In this document: positions 32,100 to 43,510 of the stretch, piece by piece | Position numbering within the stretch: the first letter of the stretch is position 1 | How the letters are laid out: every line of letters starts with the position of its first letter | Assembly: GCA_947311845.1 (NCBI GenBank) | Contig: CAMZMU010000089.1 | Coordinates: 21,632,438 to 21,696,437 of the forward strand | Direction: 5' to 3' | Source of the DNA: Poa pratensis | Lineage: Eukaryota > Streptophyta > Magnoliopsida > Poales > Poaceae | DNA: 64,000 bases | The notes under the pieces: generated by a model | Databases searched by the model: none | What the model saw: only the letters and a program-made list of their open reading frames with translations | Told to the model about the DNA's origin: nothing | Position numbers and translations under genes: made by a program

Positions 32100-33600
32100 T
32101 TCATCGCGGTACGCCAGAGACGCCAATGCTTCACTGCCGCCGGAGGAGGAGGAGATTAGGTTCGAGATGGACGGATCGGTGCTTCTGGAACCTCTACCTT
32201 ACTACGTACCCTGGATATTTTATAGGAAAACGCTCCGTTTCATTGGGGGGTCGCACGAGACGCGTCCCACGGGTCGCACGACGCTTGTCCCTCGCGGGCC
32301 CACCTTATCTCGGCGTCGCCCACCTCATCTCTTCCCGTCGCATCCCCCGACTCCACACGGGAGCTCCGACTCTGACGGCGCAGCCATGCCGCCGCCGCTT
32401 CCCCCTAGCAACCGTGCCGCCGTCGTTTCCCCGTGCAGCCATGCCGCCGCCGCTGCTTACCCGCACAACCATGGTGTTGTCGTCGCTGCCCAATTCGACC
32501 TATTCCCCTACGAATCGCCGCCACCATAGCTGCTCTTTGTTGCCCCTCTACTATGCTGGAAGCTCGAGACGCCATTGCTGCAAGGCGGCGCCGCCTCCTG
32601 CCGGTGGTGCTGCGAGCCGCCCACGTCGGTGCTACATACCTTCACCACCACCGCTACAAGCTACAAACAATTTTGCTTCAAACCGTCATCGCTGCTACAT
32701 ACCGCCGTCGTCGCTGCTGCGGGCGGTCGACGAAGCTGCTACAAATCACCACCGTCGGTGCTACAAACCTCCACCGCTGCTGCTACAGACCATCACCGTC
32801 GGCGCTGCAAACGCTGCTCTCTTTTGCTACAAAGGCCGGCTATCGCTGATACAGGAGATATCCACATCTGCTACAAGGCGTCCGCCATGGCCGTCCCGCT
32901 GCTACCTTCGGCGTCAGGAGTTGTTACAAGTGGCCGGAGTACCTGCTACGAGGGGCCAGCATCCCGGTTACCAGCGGCTGGCGTCCCTGCTACCAGTTCA
33001 CGGGCGGTGCTGCTGCAATCTTCGGGCGGTGCTGCTACATTAGGCATCTAGCTTTGCTACTTTCGGCAGCCGGAGTTGCTACCATCGGGCGGCCGGCGAT
33101 GCGATTAACCTCGGGCGGCGCTGCTGCAAACACCAAGCAGAGCTGCTGCTAACCATGCTCGGCGGTGCTACATGCGAATGATAGCAGGGCTGGCGGCGTT
33201 CGGCAACGCGTGTCGACGTTTCTGCCGGCGGGCGGCGAGCAGCTGAGTTGGCGATGCTGCAAGGTCAGGGATGTGCTGCGAGGCTCCCGTCGCAGCTGCA
33301 AGCGGCGGAACTTTCACGCCGACGATGGTCCGGCGAAGCCCCATGCGGAGGAGCGGCGAAGCCCCGTGCGGCGGAGGAGCGGCAAAGCCCCGTGCGGCGG
33401 AGCGGTGGAGAAGCGCTGTACAATTTTATGCCGGGGCCATGCCGAAGGAGAAGCAGTGCTAAGACGGGGAATTCTCTCTCTCGATGCGGAACTGGTCAAA
33501 GCGGGGGCAAGGGGGTCCCGGGGGTCGGGGCACACGTGCCGATCGCTCGACCCAGAGGATCGGAACGCCCCGATCCCCCGGGGGACGCTCAGCACGGCCC
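32100..33600 (+). repeat. GC-rich region with degenerate TGCTACAA-type repeats
   Basis: From about 32540 to 33180 the triplet-like motif GCTACAAA/GCTGCTACA recurs irregularly every 20-40 bp, alternating with CACCGTCGGTGCT-like segments. This keeps a 321-codon frame open (32078-33043) with recurring CCYKPP/RRCY patterns. I do not recognise a protein, and strand-symmetric open frames argue against coding. It may be the interior of a DNA transposon, but clear inverted termini were not found. Confidence 0.5.
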
Positions 33601-33618
33601 TATTTTATACCTATATAG

Positions 33619-33700
33619 TACTCCCTTCGTTTTAAAATATAAGATGTTTTAGGTTTGTGAAGCAAATGTATCTATATGACTTTTAGTGTCGATTTTACAT
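33619..33700. mobile_element. Stowaway-like MITE fragment
   Basis: Starts TA-CTCCCTTCGTTTTAAAATA and continues AAGATGTTTTAGG, as in Stowaway 5' arms. The complementary 3' terminus is missing. Confidence 0.6.
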
Positions 33701-34560
33701 AGAAGTCCATGGTAAGAAATACATTTACGCGTATATAAGTGGCCGAGCTACATCAAAATCAGCGAAGAAATAAACTAACGCCAAGGTCGTTCGGACAGCC
33801 CTTTCCATTTTGGGAAAGGACGCGCCTGCCGAGCCCCCCACTCGCCAGAAAAGGGAAGTAAAAAAGCGCAGGGAGACCACTGGGAGACCACGCACAGGGG
33901 ACCACGTCCCAGGAGCGTCGCACGCGCAGGCCGCTGGTGAGGAACCCCTCCCACAAGTTTTTCTCCACCATACCAGATCTGAATCTCCCTAGAAGTTACT
34001 TCGAGCTTCATCTTCTACCCGGCGACTCTAGAACTACACGCAGATCCAATGGAAACTTACCTGGAGGGTTGAGCACCATGTAGAAACTTCCACCTCCCCC
34101 ACCCCCACCCCCAACCCCCAACCCCGCCCCTGTAAGTACATCAGGTTGTCCCATCCCTCCTCCCTCCCCCAAATCTCACTTCCCCCTCCATTAAAAGTCT
34201 TTACATATTGAGATATCAGAGTAAATAATAGCGCTCGGACATTTCGGCCGATTCTGCTATACACGTAGTCCCGATTATTTTACGCCATGGGATGGAGCCC
34301 GAAAAGTACACGCGGCGCAATCGCACCGGAGCCCTGCTCTCCAGGGAGGCTGTCCCCTGGCGGGCCCCACGCCGATAGCGACGCGCCAGAGCGAAAGATT
34401 CCCTACCGCGTGTTTTCTCAGCGCGGGCGCCCTGACCTAGCATGCTGATGGGTCGCTGAACGGTGGGTCTCCCAGCCAAAGCGTGCGAAAGAGGACCCAT
34501 GCGTCATCGACCGTGGGCAGATACAGTGTGCATGAGAGTCGCTAACGGCGAGACAGTACT
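33701..34560. other. intergenic, no supported gene
   Basis: Contains a C-rich stretch (CCACCCCCACCCCCAACCC near 34095). From about 34200 CpG dinucleotides become frequent and stay frequent through the following repeat-array gene. Confidence 0.35.
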
Positions 34561-34578
34561 CCGCACTCGCCGGGTGCC

Positions 34579-35120
34579 CTGGCCCGCCACGAGCCGACGT
34601 TGCGTCATAGACCTGTAGGTGGCCAATGAATTGCGCGGCCATCGGGCCCACCACGACCCGACGTGGCACCGTAGACCTGTAGGTGGCCGAGGAATTGCGC
34701 GACCATCGGGCCCGCCACGAGCCGACGTGGCGCCGTAGGCCTCTAGGTGGCCGAGGAATTGTGCGGCCATCGGGCCCGCCATGAGCCGACGTGGCGCCGT
34801 AGGCCGTAGGTGGCCGCGGTTTTACGCGGCCATCGGGCCCGCCACGAGCCGACATGGCGTCGTAGACTGTAGCCGTAGATTCTAGGTGGCCACGGTTTTG
34901 CGCGGCCATCGGGACCGCCACGAGACGACGTGGCGATGTAGACTACCAGGTTACGTGGACATCGGGCCCGCCACGAGACGACGTGGCGTCGTAGATTTAT
35001 AGATGGCCGCGGTTTTATGCGGCCATGGGACCCGACACCTCACGACGTGGCAAAGTAGACTCTATGCGGACGCCGTTTCACGTGCCCATAGAGCCGACCT
35101 GGCAGCGTAGACTTTAGACG
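34579..35120 (+). repeat. ~64-bp tandem array (about nine degenerate units) ahead of a TATA box
   Basis: Units begin at about 34580, 34645, 34708, 34772, 34835, 34911, 34964, 35027 and 35089. A typical unit runs GGGCCCGCCACGAGCCGACG, then TGGCGCCGTAGAC, CTGTAGGTGGCC and GCGCGGCCATC. Each has a GACGTGGC or near-variant, the ACGTGGC core of plant G-box/ABRE sites, inside a short inverted repeat GCCAC...GTGGC. Spacing is mostly 62-65 bp, with one 76 and one 53. The array ends about 25-55 bp before a TATA box. It could be a repeated promoter module or the subterminal repeats of a transposon. Confidence 0.88.
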
Positions 35121-35143
35121 TAGCGGCTAAGTCGTGTGTATCC

Positions 35144-35150
35144 TATAAAA
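35144..35150 (+). promoter_or_regulatory. TATA box of the 35.4-kb gene
   Basis: TATAAAA within TCCTATAAAACAGCCC. Transcription would start near 35175, giving a leader exon without any ATG before the donor at 35329. Confidence 0.75.
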
Positions 35151-35425
35151 CAGCCCTTCGTCTTCACGGTTTGTTCAGTCACAGTACCTGCTCTCTCCCA
35201 CCTGTCCGTGTTACTTCGACTCAACGTCGTCAGCCCTAGAAGAGACGGCATTGTCCATCGGCTACCGGGTAGCCTACTTCGCCGTTGGTCTACCTGCTCG
35301 GCGCCGTCCCGGCCTCCGGTTCGACAAGGTATGTCTCTCTCGCTTCTTTACACGTTGATTAGTGTAGAATTTTTTTGTACATATGAATTGATTTCTGACG
35401 TTTTATGTTACGTTTTCTTGTAGGT

Positions 35426-35850
35426 ATGGGCTTCTCTTCTCGGATATCTTTGTTCGCCGGTTATCAGCACGCTTGCTGTCTTCCCGGTCTGCGATTCGAC
35501 CTGAACGGTAAGTTCTTAGGCCTCCTTTCTTTGTTCTCTTTTACTGTTTCGGTCGTTTTCTTGCTAACGTTTCTTTTGTATTTTTTCGCGCAGGTATGTC
35601 CGTGGAACGAGTCTTGCCCGGCTGCGAGGAGAAGAAGGATGCTGACGACGACGACCGCACGCTACTTCAGCTAGACGCCACCAAGACACTGCCGTCTGGC
35701 GCGTCTTTCTCCGCGCCTAGCTCCATGTCGTGCTCGCCTGTGGAGACGGAGGCATGCTCGCCGCCTTGGTACGTAGAAGGCGACGCCGGCGATGAGGAGT
35801 ACGATCCTGAAGACTTAGCTTTCTTCGAAAGCATAGCGAAGGACCTGTAG
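35426..35850 (+). CDS. hypothetical small acidic protein (112 aa), repeat-array gene
   Basis: Exons: leader about 35175-35328, then 35424-35507 and 35594-35850; coding parts are 35426-35507 and 35594-35850 (339 nt with stop). Introns are short (95 and 86 bp) with clean ends (AAG-GTATGT...TTGTAG and ACG-GTAAGT...GCGCAG). The start is the first ATG of the spliced leader, with a purine at -3 and G at +4. The protein begins MGFSSRISLFAGYQHACC, has KKDADDDD in the middle and a strongly acidic C-terminus ending EEYDPEDLAFFESIAKDL. No family is recognised. The end mixes acidic and aromatic residues like a transactivation segment (inference only). Promoter, introns, frame and poly-A signal agree, so it looks like a real transcription unit. 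Confidence 0.68.
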
Positions 35851-35952
35851 GATTAGGATAGCCACGCGTCCTTCTTAGTACTGTAGCGTATAGGTGTAGG
35901 TGTTCCTCTTTTGTGTACGACTGAATAATGTAAAGTCCTTCTGTTGGCTATG

Positions 35953-35963
35953 AATAAAATAAA
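35953..35963 (+). terminator. overlapping poly-A signals
   Basis: Overlapping AATAAA hexamers at 35953 and 35958, about 100 bp after the stop codon at 35848-35850. Confidence 0.6.
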
Positions 35964-36375
35964 ATTGTGTTATTGTGTCTGTTTCTTGCGTATGTTAATC
36001 GTACTTTAGTAGCATGTAAGTTTATGATTCTAATGAATGAAAATGACTTTATGTGTCTTGCGTTTATCTTTTGTTGCTAATTTTTTTTTATCTTTTCGTG
36101 CTTTTCGCGTTGAGACTTTGTAATTTTATTGCTTTTCTGTGACGGCGGAAGCATGACGCCATTGTCAGCTATAAGGATTATGACTAATGACATAGACCTT
36201 ATCGAAATCTGTTAAGTTAGACATGCTGTGAATCAAAATAGTCGTGACGTGTTTGACAATATGTCTATGATCGACGCTCCGACGATATATCGTATAAGTA
36301 GAATAAAGACTAAAAAGTCGTCCGAGGAAAAATAAACAGAATACGGACTTGCAACCGTCCAGTGTCTCTGTGTCG

Positions 36376-36530
36376 ACACGTTACGTCCAGAGGCGCGTTG
36401 GGTTGATAGCGCATGATAACGACGTTCAAAATAAAGTTCAGTGTCCCTTTCATGTCGTACGCCCATTCGGTCTTCACACGTTACGTCTAAGGCGCATTGG
36501 GTTAATGGCGCGAAATAAGGACGTTAAAAA
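36376..36530 (+). repeat. two diverged direct repeats downstream of the small gene
   Basis: ACACGTTACGTC with AGGCGCGTTGGGTTGATAGC at about 36376-36434 reappears as ACACGTTACGTC with AAGGCGCATTGGGTTAATGGC at about 36476-36530, period about 100 bp. CpG-rich like the upstream array but not the same motif. Confidence 0.7.
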
Positions 36531-36559
36531 GAATAAGGAGACAAAGGTGTTTAGCCTGC

Positions 36560-37865
36560 CATGAGTCAGCGTTGTTAGATATAAATCGTCGCGAGCCCAT
36601 GTTGATTAGAAATGTGGGACTAAAGACTTCCTCCAGCTCCAGTTTGTCTTAGGGACTGATTATATGTTGTCCTCTTCACGGACTCTAGCATTTCCTATTT
36701 TTTCGTTGCGTGCCAGCCGTAAGTTATCAACTACACGTGACAAGCTTTTTAGTTGTCAATTCACGGACAAACGTTGCATGTGTCTTTTGTTCCGCTAAAC
36801 TTTTTTATGCAGATCTGATGCTATGTACAGTATTAGAGAACGCATAGCGTTTGTTACGTCATTTTCAGCGTACGGCCAGGACTCGAAGAGGAGAACTATC
36901 GCGCGGTCAAGCGAGATTCTTACTATTGAAACGCTTTCGGCGTCGTTTGGCGACTACGCACTTCAGACAAACGTGTCATTAGCGCGTTTGGACATCAACG
37001 GTTTTTTTTTCATCTAACGAATTTCATGCTGGCCGCGCCACGGGGGGCGCAGAGGGGAGTCTAGTATCTAGTAAACTACACTCATAGAAACAAGTAAAAA
37101 GATGGAAGACATGCAGTTTTCCGCCATCAGTGGTAGTTCCATCTACATATTCGCCTTGATTCATCATCGGGGGTAGTTTTCCACAATCAGTGTTAGTTCC
37201 ACTATCCAGAATCACCACGTAGCATCTTCCGGTAGTTCAGGTCCTACTTCCAGCCAGATTCATCATCACGTCCTCGAGCATCTTCCAAAAGCTTCCCCGG
37301 TAGTATCTTCTACCTAGAACAATACATTATAGTAAACAGTAAATACAAATGTGTCCAATAGTTTGACTGAAAAGAATTGTTGGAACTATGTGTGCTAACA
37401 AAAAATGTACTCTCCATGCTAACAACTCAAAAAAGTTACTGCTATACTAAACAAGGTTGTAAATGACAAAAAATACTTAATCATAGTACCAGTAACATGA
37501 ACATTTTTGGAATTGAAAACATTTTCTAGAGTACTTCTGAGGAAGCAAGAAGTTCATGTGGAACATGATCTGGGAGCATTGCACGAAATAGTAACTCGTG
37601 TTTCCATCTCATGTATAACTAACAGTAACTTGATGACTGAACAAAGTAACATTTGAACCTTTTTAGTTGACAGAACGTACTTAACTTGTTGCAAAAAAAA
37701 AGTTACTGCTAAAAACTTGCTATTTGCAACTACAAGTTACTGCTATTTCTTTAAATTTGAAATAGGCCACTAACAGTAACAAGTAACTTCAAACTTCAAT
37801 TTTATGAAACACTAGTTGAATGCCCGTGCGTTGCTACGGTGTCTCAAAATATTTATATTTGCCAC
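36560..37865. other. intergenic, no supported gene
   Basis: Open frames are short. 37020-37330 has a small repeat of GGTAGTT(T)CCA-type motifs (37131-37205). ACTAGTTGAATGCCCGTGCG at 37812, a motif often seen in grass repeats, precedes the next element. Confidence 0.35.
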
Positions 37866-37978
37866 TGATACGTCTCCAACGTATCTATAATTTTTGATGT
37901 TCCATGCTTGTTTTATACCAATTGCTACATGTTTTGCATCTACTTTATGTCACTTTTATACATTTTTTGGGACTAACC

Positions 37979-40416
37979 TGAAAGGGCATGGCGCCCCCAT
38001 GTGTGGTTTTGGTAATTAATGACAATCCCTATGGACTAATGGTTGTATTGAGTTATTCTTGTAGTGTTTGTCCATAGGCAAATGCTTGAACTCCATATGT
38101 TGGATTCAAGGTTGATGCCATAAATATATTGATACAATGGAGTATTTGGCATCAAGATCATCGAGTTGTATGGATTTATTTGATATGATCAAGAAGAAGA
38201 GTATGTGATGACCAAATTGTTATTCGAGGAGTTATCCGATGATTGGTCATATGCGAGTTGAGCATATTGCAAGTATGTCTTGAAGAAAAAAATTATGTGA
38301 TCATTCATGGTTATCTTCAAGACATCATCTATTGAAAAGAGAAGAAAAGATACAAGGTTGATCCACGTCAAGTGGTGGTCGTCATCAAGCTTGTGTTGTG
38401 CAAGTTCAAAAGAAGTATCTCGAAGATATCATATGCTTGAAGCTTGCCACCCATTTGGAGATAATGGTCAAGTGAAGATATGCCGATAAGAGGCTCTCCC
38501 ATAGTGATGTATGGGGGAGAAATATGTGGATCTTCACCAAGCGAAGCGCAATCAAGAAAGGTGGTCCACTTGAAGAGATCAAGATCGACGTCATCTAGCT
38601 CAAGTGGAATGCGCAAGGCAAAGGTATGATAGGGTTTCTATTTTACCGGTCTCGTGGTACTAGTTGGGAGACCGGGTTATAGGATAGATACCGTACTATC
38701 AAGAGGGCTCTCGATTGAGCTTTAGCGTATCAGTTGGAGAGAGCTCAAACCTTTGCATACTTGCCTTCATCATCTTTCTTGGTTCTTATTTGGATTTTCT
38801 CCTTGTTGGGTTTTGGTGCTTGTTGTGATCTTCATGACAAGCCCAAGTTCTCTGAAAACGGATTTCGTATGGAAAACTTGTTGCGTCTTCAGGTTGGAAA
38901 TATTATCGGTCCACCTTCGAGATAGGGTCCACACCTTTCCTTTTGTAGTAAAGCTCTTGTCGCTACCTTTCCAACAGAATTGGATTCACCTGTTTTGGAG
39001 TTCGAACGAGAAAGTTATTGCATTTCAGGTTTTCCTGTTTTTCATGGTGCGGAAGTTCCGCTCGGTTTTGCGGAAGTTCCGAAGCATCGGAAGTTCCGGG
39101 TGAAGTTCCGCTTCTTGTTCCGCTTAATCTTTTAGCTCTCGGGTGTCCTCATTTCATAAGCGGAACTTCGTTCGGAAGTTGGCCCGGAAGTTCCGGTGGT
39201 GCGGAACTTCCGCTCTTCATCTCGGAAGTTCCGGCCCTGCGCAAAAACTGGCCAACGGGCAGATTTCTCACATATCCGGAAGTTCCGGGTTAAGTTCCGG
39301 AACTTCCGGCCCTGCGCGAAAACTGGCCAACGGGCAGATTTCTCACCTACCTACTTAAGGGGTCTTCTTCTCCAAGGAGACCCCAACTCTTGAGCTCGAA
39401 ATTTGCCACCATTGTTGACCTTGTTGAGCTTTGCTATCTCTCTATTCCTCCATGATTCTTGCCTCCAATTAGAGGGAAAAGAGAGAGGAGATCTAGATCT
39501 ATCATTCCACCAATCAATCTCTCCTCTAAGTGAGGGGAAGCTTTTTGGATCTAGATCTTGGAGGGATTTGGTGTTCCTCTTTGTTCTTCCTCTCTTCTCC
39601 CCCCAATAGCATTAGTTGCTTTGGTGGGATTTGGGAGTGAAGGATTTGACCACTTCTAGTGGTCTTGCCCATTGCATCGGTTGCATCGGTTTGAGTTCTC
39701 CACGGTGATACGTGGAAATCGAAGTTGAGAAGCTTGTTACTCTTGGGTACTTGGGGTGCCCTAGAGCTTGTCCTCTTGGGTACTTGGGGTGCCCTAGACG
39801 GTCCTTGTTGATCTCGGAGTTTTGGTGGCTCGCGGGATAGTTGGGAGCCTCCAATTAAGTTGTGGAGTCGCGCCCCAACCTTGTGATTCTTGTGGCTTTG
39901 GGAGCCGCGGGAATTCGGTGAGAGCCTCCAATTAAGTTGTGGAGTGTGCCTCATCCTTGTACGGGTTCGGTGACCACCCTCAAGTGTCCCATAGTGGCTC
40001 GTGGCACTCTACATTGGTAGAGGCACGAAGGAGATTACGGTGTGCCATTTGACGGCTATTCGGGGATCACTTTGTGACTCCACACCGCTCCAACGGAGAC
40101 GTAGCTTCCATTGGGAAGTGAACTTTGGGATAAATCATCGTCTCCAAGTGCCTCGGTATTTCTATACCCGAGCTTCTTACTTATGCTATTTACTTTGTGA
40201 TAGCCATCGAGCTTGGAGTAATATATCTTGCTATCACATATTTGCTTATCTTGTTTAGCATAACTTGTTGGTGCACATAGGTTAACCTAGCTTGTTTAGG
40301 TTTTGTGCTTGATAAACTAAACGCTAGTTTTATTCCGCATTTATTCAAGCCTAAACCGTAAAGAATTTTAAATCGCCTATTCACCCCCCCCTCTAGGCGA
40401 CATCCGTGTCCTTTCA
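37979..40416 (+). mobile_element. nested solo LTR (2.44 kb)
   Basis: Begins TGAAAGGGCATGGCGCCCCC and ends CATCCGTGTCCTTTCA, with inverted TGAAAG/CTTTCA tips. The target duplication TAACC is at 37974-37978 and 40417-40421. Outside it, the host LTR continues without loss (GGGACTAACC joins to TATTAACAAG). No internal primer site, coding domain or end duplication is visible, so it is another solo LTR, younger than its host. Confidence 0.92.
39040..39350 (+). repeat. cluster of palindromic CGGAAGTTCCG motifs
   Basis: The near-palindrome CGGAAGTTCCG, or halves of it, occurs more than ten times in 300 bp inside the nested LTR. A segment starting CCGGCCCTGCGC and ending GCAGATTTCTCAC is also duplicated about 75 bp apart. 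Confidence 0.8.
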
Positions 40417-41910
40417 TAACCTATTAACAAGATGCCGAAGTGCCAGTTCCTGTTTTCTGCTGTTTTTGTATTCCAGAAAAGCTAGTCTGGAAATATTCTC
40501 GGAATTGGACGAAACTTCACGGGGATCCCTATTTTACCAGAACACACCTGAAGGACCAAAGGAGCAGCAGAGGAGAGCCAGGAGGTGGCCACACGCCACC
40601 AGGGCGCGGGCCCCACCTCTATCGCGCCCTGGGTGGTGTGGGCACCTCGGGGGTCGCCAGCCGCCGCCCTTTCGCCTACTTATTCCCCCCGGTGCAAAAA
40701 CCCTAAGTGCCTGAGCCAATATCCACGAAAAGTTCCAGAGACACCGCCGCCGTCAACCCTAGCTCGGAGGGTCCAGAACCTCTTCCCGGCACCCTGCCGG
40801 AGAGGGGAATCGTCACCGGAGGCTTCTACATCGCCATGCTTGCCTCCGGAGTGATGCGTGAGTAGTTCATCCTTGGACTACGGGTCCATAGCAGTAGCTA
40901 GATGGTTGTCTCTCCAATTTGTGCCATCATGTTTAGATCTTGTGAGCTGCCCTACATGATCAAGATCATATTATTGTAATGCTACATGTTGTGTTTGCTG
41001 GGATCCGATGAATATTGAATACTATGTCAAGTTGATTATCAATCTATGCCCTATGTTATTTAAGATCTTGCATGCTTTCCGTTACTCGTAGATGCTTTGG
41101 CCAAGTAGATGCTTGTAACTCCAAGAGAGAGTATTTATGCTAGATAGTGGGTTCATGCCTCCGGTAATCTGGGAGAGTGACAGCAACTTCTAAGGTTGCG
41201 GATGTGCTGTTGCCACTAGGGATAACCTAACAATGCTATGTCCACGGTCATATGTATTTGTTTACATTACGCACTTTACTTAATGCAATTATCCGTTGCT
41301 TGCAACTTAATACCAACGGGGGACTCAGATGACAACCCGGCGGTGGATTATTAGTCATAGACGCTGTTGGATAACGGTCTATTTATTATGTCGTAATGCC
41401 CAATTAAATATCATAGTAATCATCATGTCATATATATGCATTGTCATGCGCTCACTATTTGTCAATTGCCCAGCTGTAATTTGTTCACCCAGCATGTTAG
41501 TTATCTTTTATGGAGAGACACCACTAGTGAACTGTGGACCCCGGTCCATTCTTTTACACTGATTAAACAACCACAAACTGCAAACATTGTTCCTTTTCAT
41601 TCTCTGCAATTAAACATCATTTTCCACACCATACGTTTAATCCTTTGTTTTCAGCAAGCCGGTGAGATTGACAACCTCACTGTTTCGTTGGGGCAAAGTA
41701 CTTTGATTGTGTTGTGTGCAGGTCCACGTCAGCGCCGGAATCCCTGGTGTTGCGCCGCATCATATTTCGCCGTTGGCAACCTTCAGAAGAGTTGCTGCTC
41801 CTACTGGTTCGATAACCTTGGTTTCATACTGAGGGAAACTTGCTGCTAGATTGCATCATACCTTCCTCTTGGGGTCTCCCAGCGAACGTGTGATTCACGC
41901 CATCAGCCAC

Positions 41911-43500
41911 ACTTGTAAATTTTTAGTTCTTAAATTAATAAATGTAGTAAAACCTGAGTTTGTGTATATAGACAGAGATAGCGATGTGTCTTTATTTTGT
42001 CAATGTCATATCCGCTCCGGCAATCACCGCCTACCATACCATAGATTTTCGGTGTATCTTTTCCACCTACATCCTACATGAAACGAGTGCCTTACTCCTC
42101 TCATCCTTGCTCCGCAATACCATTCCCCGTGCTGCTTTGCCGTGGCACATGACCATAATGTCCCTAGTGTTTTGCAAAGCGGAACATCTATGTTAGCTAC
42201 AAGTATATCAGTGAAAATCAGTATTGTTATGCGTGCAAACAAACTTAACTCGAGAAAAGAAAATAAAGACATGGAAACAAAGTGGCCTATCGTAATAGAT
42301 AGAAACATTTACTTCCTCACTGCTATAATACAACGATGCACTTGTTTATGCATTGATAGTAACAAGCATATAAGATCACTTTATTAGGGCATGTTACTGG
42401 TTTGTGCTCGAGGCGAGAGAGAGTTTCTATCCACAGACAATGCACCAAACATCAAAGTAGGACTAATACATGATAATCCACCTTGATTGAGCACAGTTTT
42501 GCAATGAGGGTAAGTCAACTTGCTATACTAAGAAAACCTGCAACAATTCCAATTTAGACATGTTTGAGAAAGTGCAATGTTATTCAAAAGCTAGTTAAGA
42601 ACATTGTCCTTGCTCCAAATTATGCATGGATGTTGTTAGGAATAGGTTCATCTACCAACTGTTTGAACATGGACCAAATGCAATTTCAAACTGCATTGTG
42701 CTAATCAACATGCCCTGCTACTAATCCAACAGTAGCATTCCAGTAAAAGAAGCACAATGGAGTGTGTCATCTATGCAAGGACAATCAATAGCAGCACACG
42801 ACAATGTCACAGTTGACTTTGTCCTACAGAAAATACAAGTACCGACATGAACAGTCAAAAAAACTAACTCGAGCTTACAGCCCACATATGCTATGCTTGA
42901 CCAAAAATATTCAGAGGGAACATTTAGGATTTTCAGTAGAGGGTGTAGAGGGGGCAATCAAAATAAAGTTGGTAAAATGCTGACTCCTCCAAAAGCATTT
43001 ATAGTTACTCCACCAAGACCACAAAAAGATACTGCCTAGAGTGTTGTTTCTTAAATTTGTACCGAACAAATTTAATGACAGTAACAATAAAAAACAATGA
43101 TCAGACAAAACAGAAGGTATTTGGGGAGAATGCAGCACCATAGCCAGGTGGAACAGCCTATGAGGGGAACACGTGATAAATCTGAACATATTTTACCCCA
43201 TCTGACATATCTGTACACTGAGAGAGTTCAAAACAAGCATGCGATTTGCCATCTATGGTGCCCATTGCTCAAAACAAGTATTGAATAAATAATGGTTCAA
43301 ATTCTAGGACTGATGTGAAGCTGATTCAGTTAACTCGTGATTTCACAACACAACTGTTTCCAACTTGAATGGATAGAGAACTAATGCCCGGCTGATGATT
43401 TCAGTAACATAATAATAAGTAGTAGAAGACAGCTAGTGGACACTTCAGTTAAAAGCCGGACAGCTCATTTACATGGCGTGCAATGCAGGACTGATGTAAG
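41911..43500. other. AT-rich intergenic, nothing certain
   Basis: No terminal repeats or conserved protein motifs seen. This is where further exons of the TBC relic would be expected downstream on the minus strand, but none could be identified. Confidence 0.35.
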
Positions 43501-43510
43501 GAACACTTAC

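Larger units (their letters stand above)
37866..41905 (+). mobile_element. solo LTR (~1.6 kb) interrupted by a second solo LTR
   Basis: Starts TGATACGTCTCCAACGTATC at 37866 and ends CACGCCATCA at 41905, flanked by GCCAC at 37861-37865 and 41906-41910. Subtracting the nested insertion and its duplicated 5 bp leaves about 1.6 kb. There is no primer site, coding domain or second LTR, so it is a solo LTR left by intra-element recombination. The sequence type is one I recognise as abundant in Triticeae; I do not assign a family name. Confidence 0.92.

Noticed and set aside
34418..34921. Minus-strand 167-codon frame with repeating motifs across the tandem array
   Set aside because: The frame exists because the array period is close to a multiple of three in places; it is broken at irregular units and the gene-like signals (TATA, splicing) are on the other strand.
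38041..40416. Host gene in the 38-40 kb region suggested by several short frames
   Set aside because: The whole interval lies inside a solo LTR with a perfect target duplication; the frames have no conserved domain.
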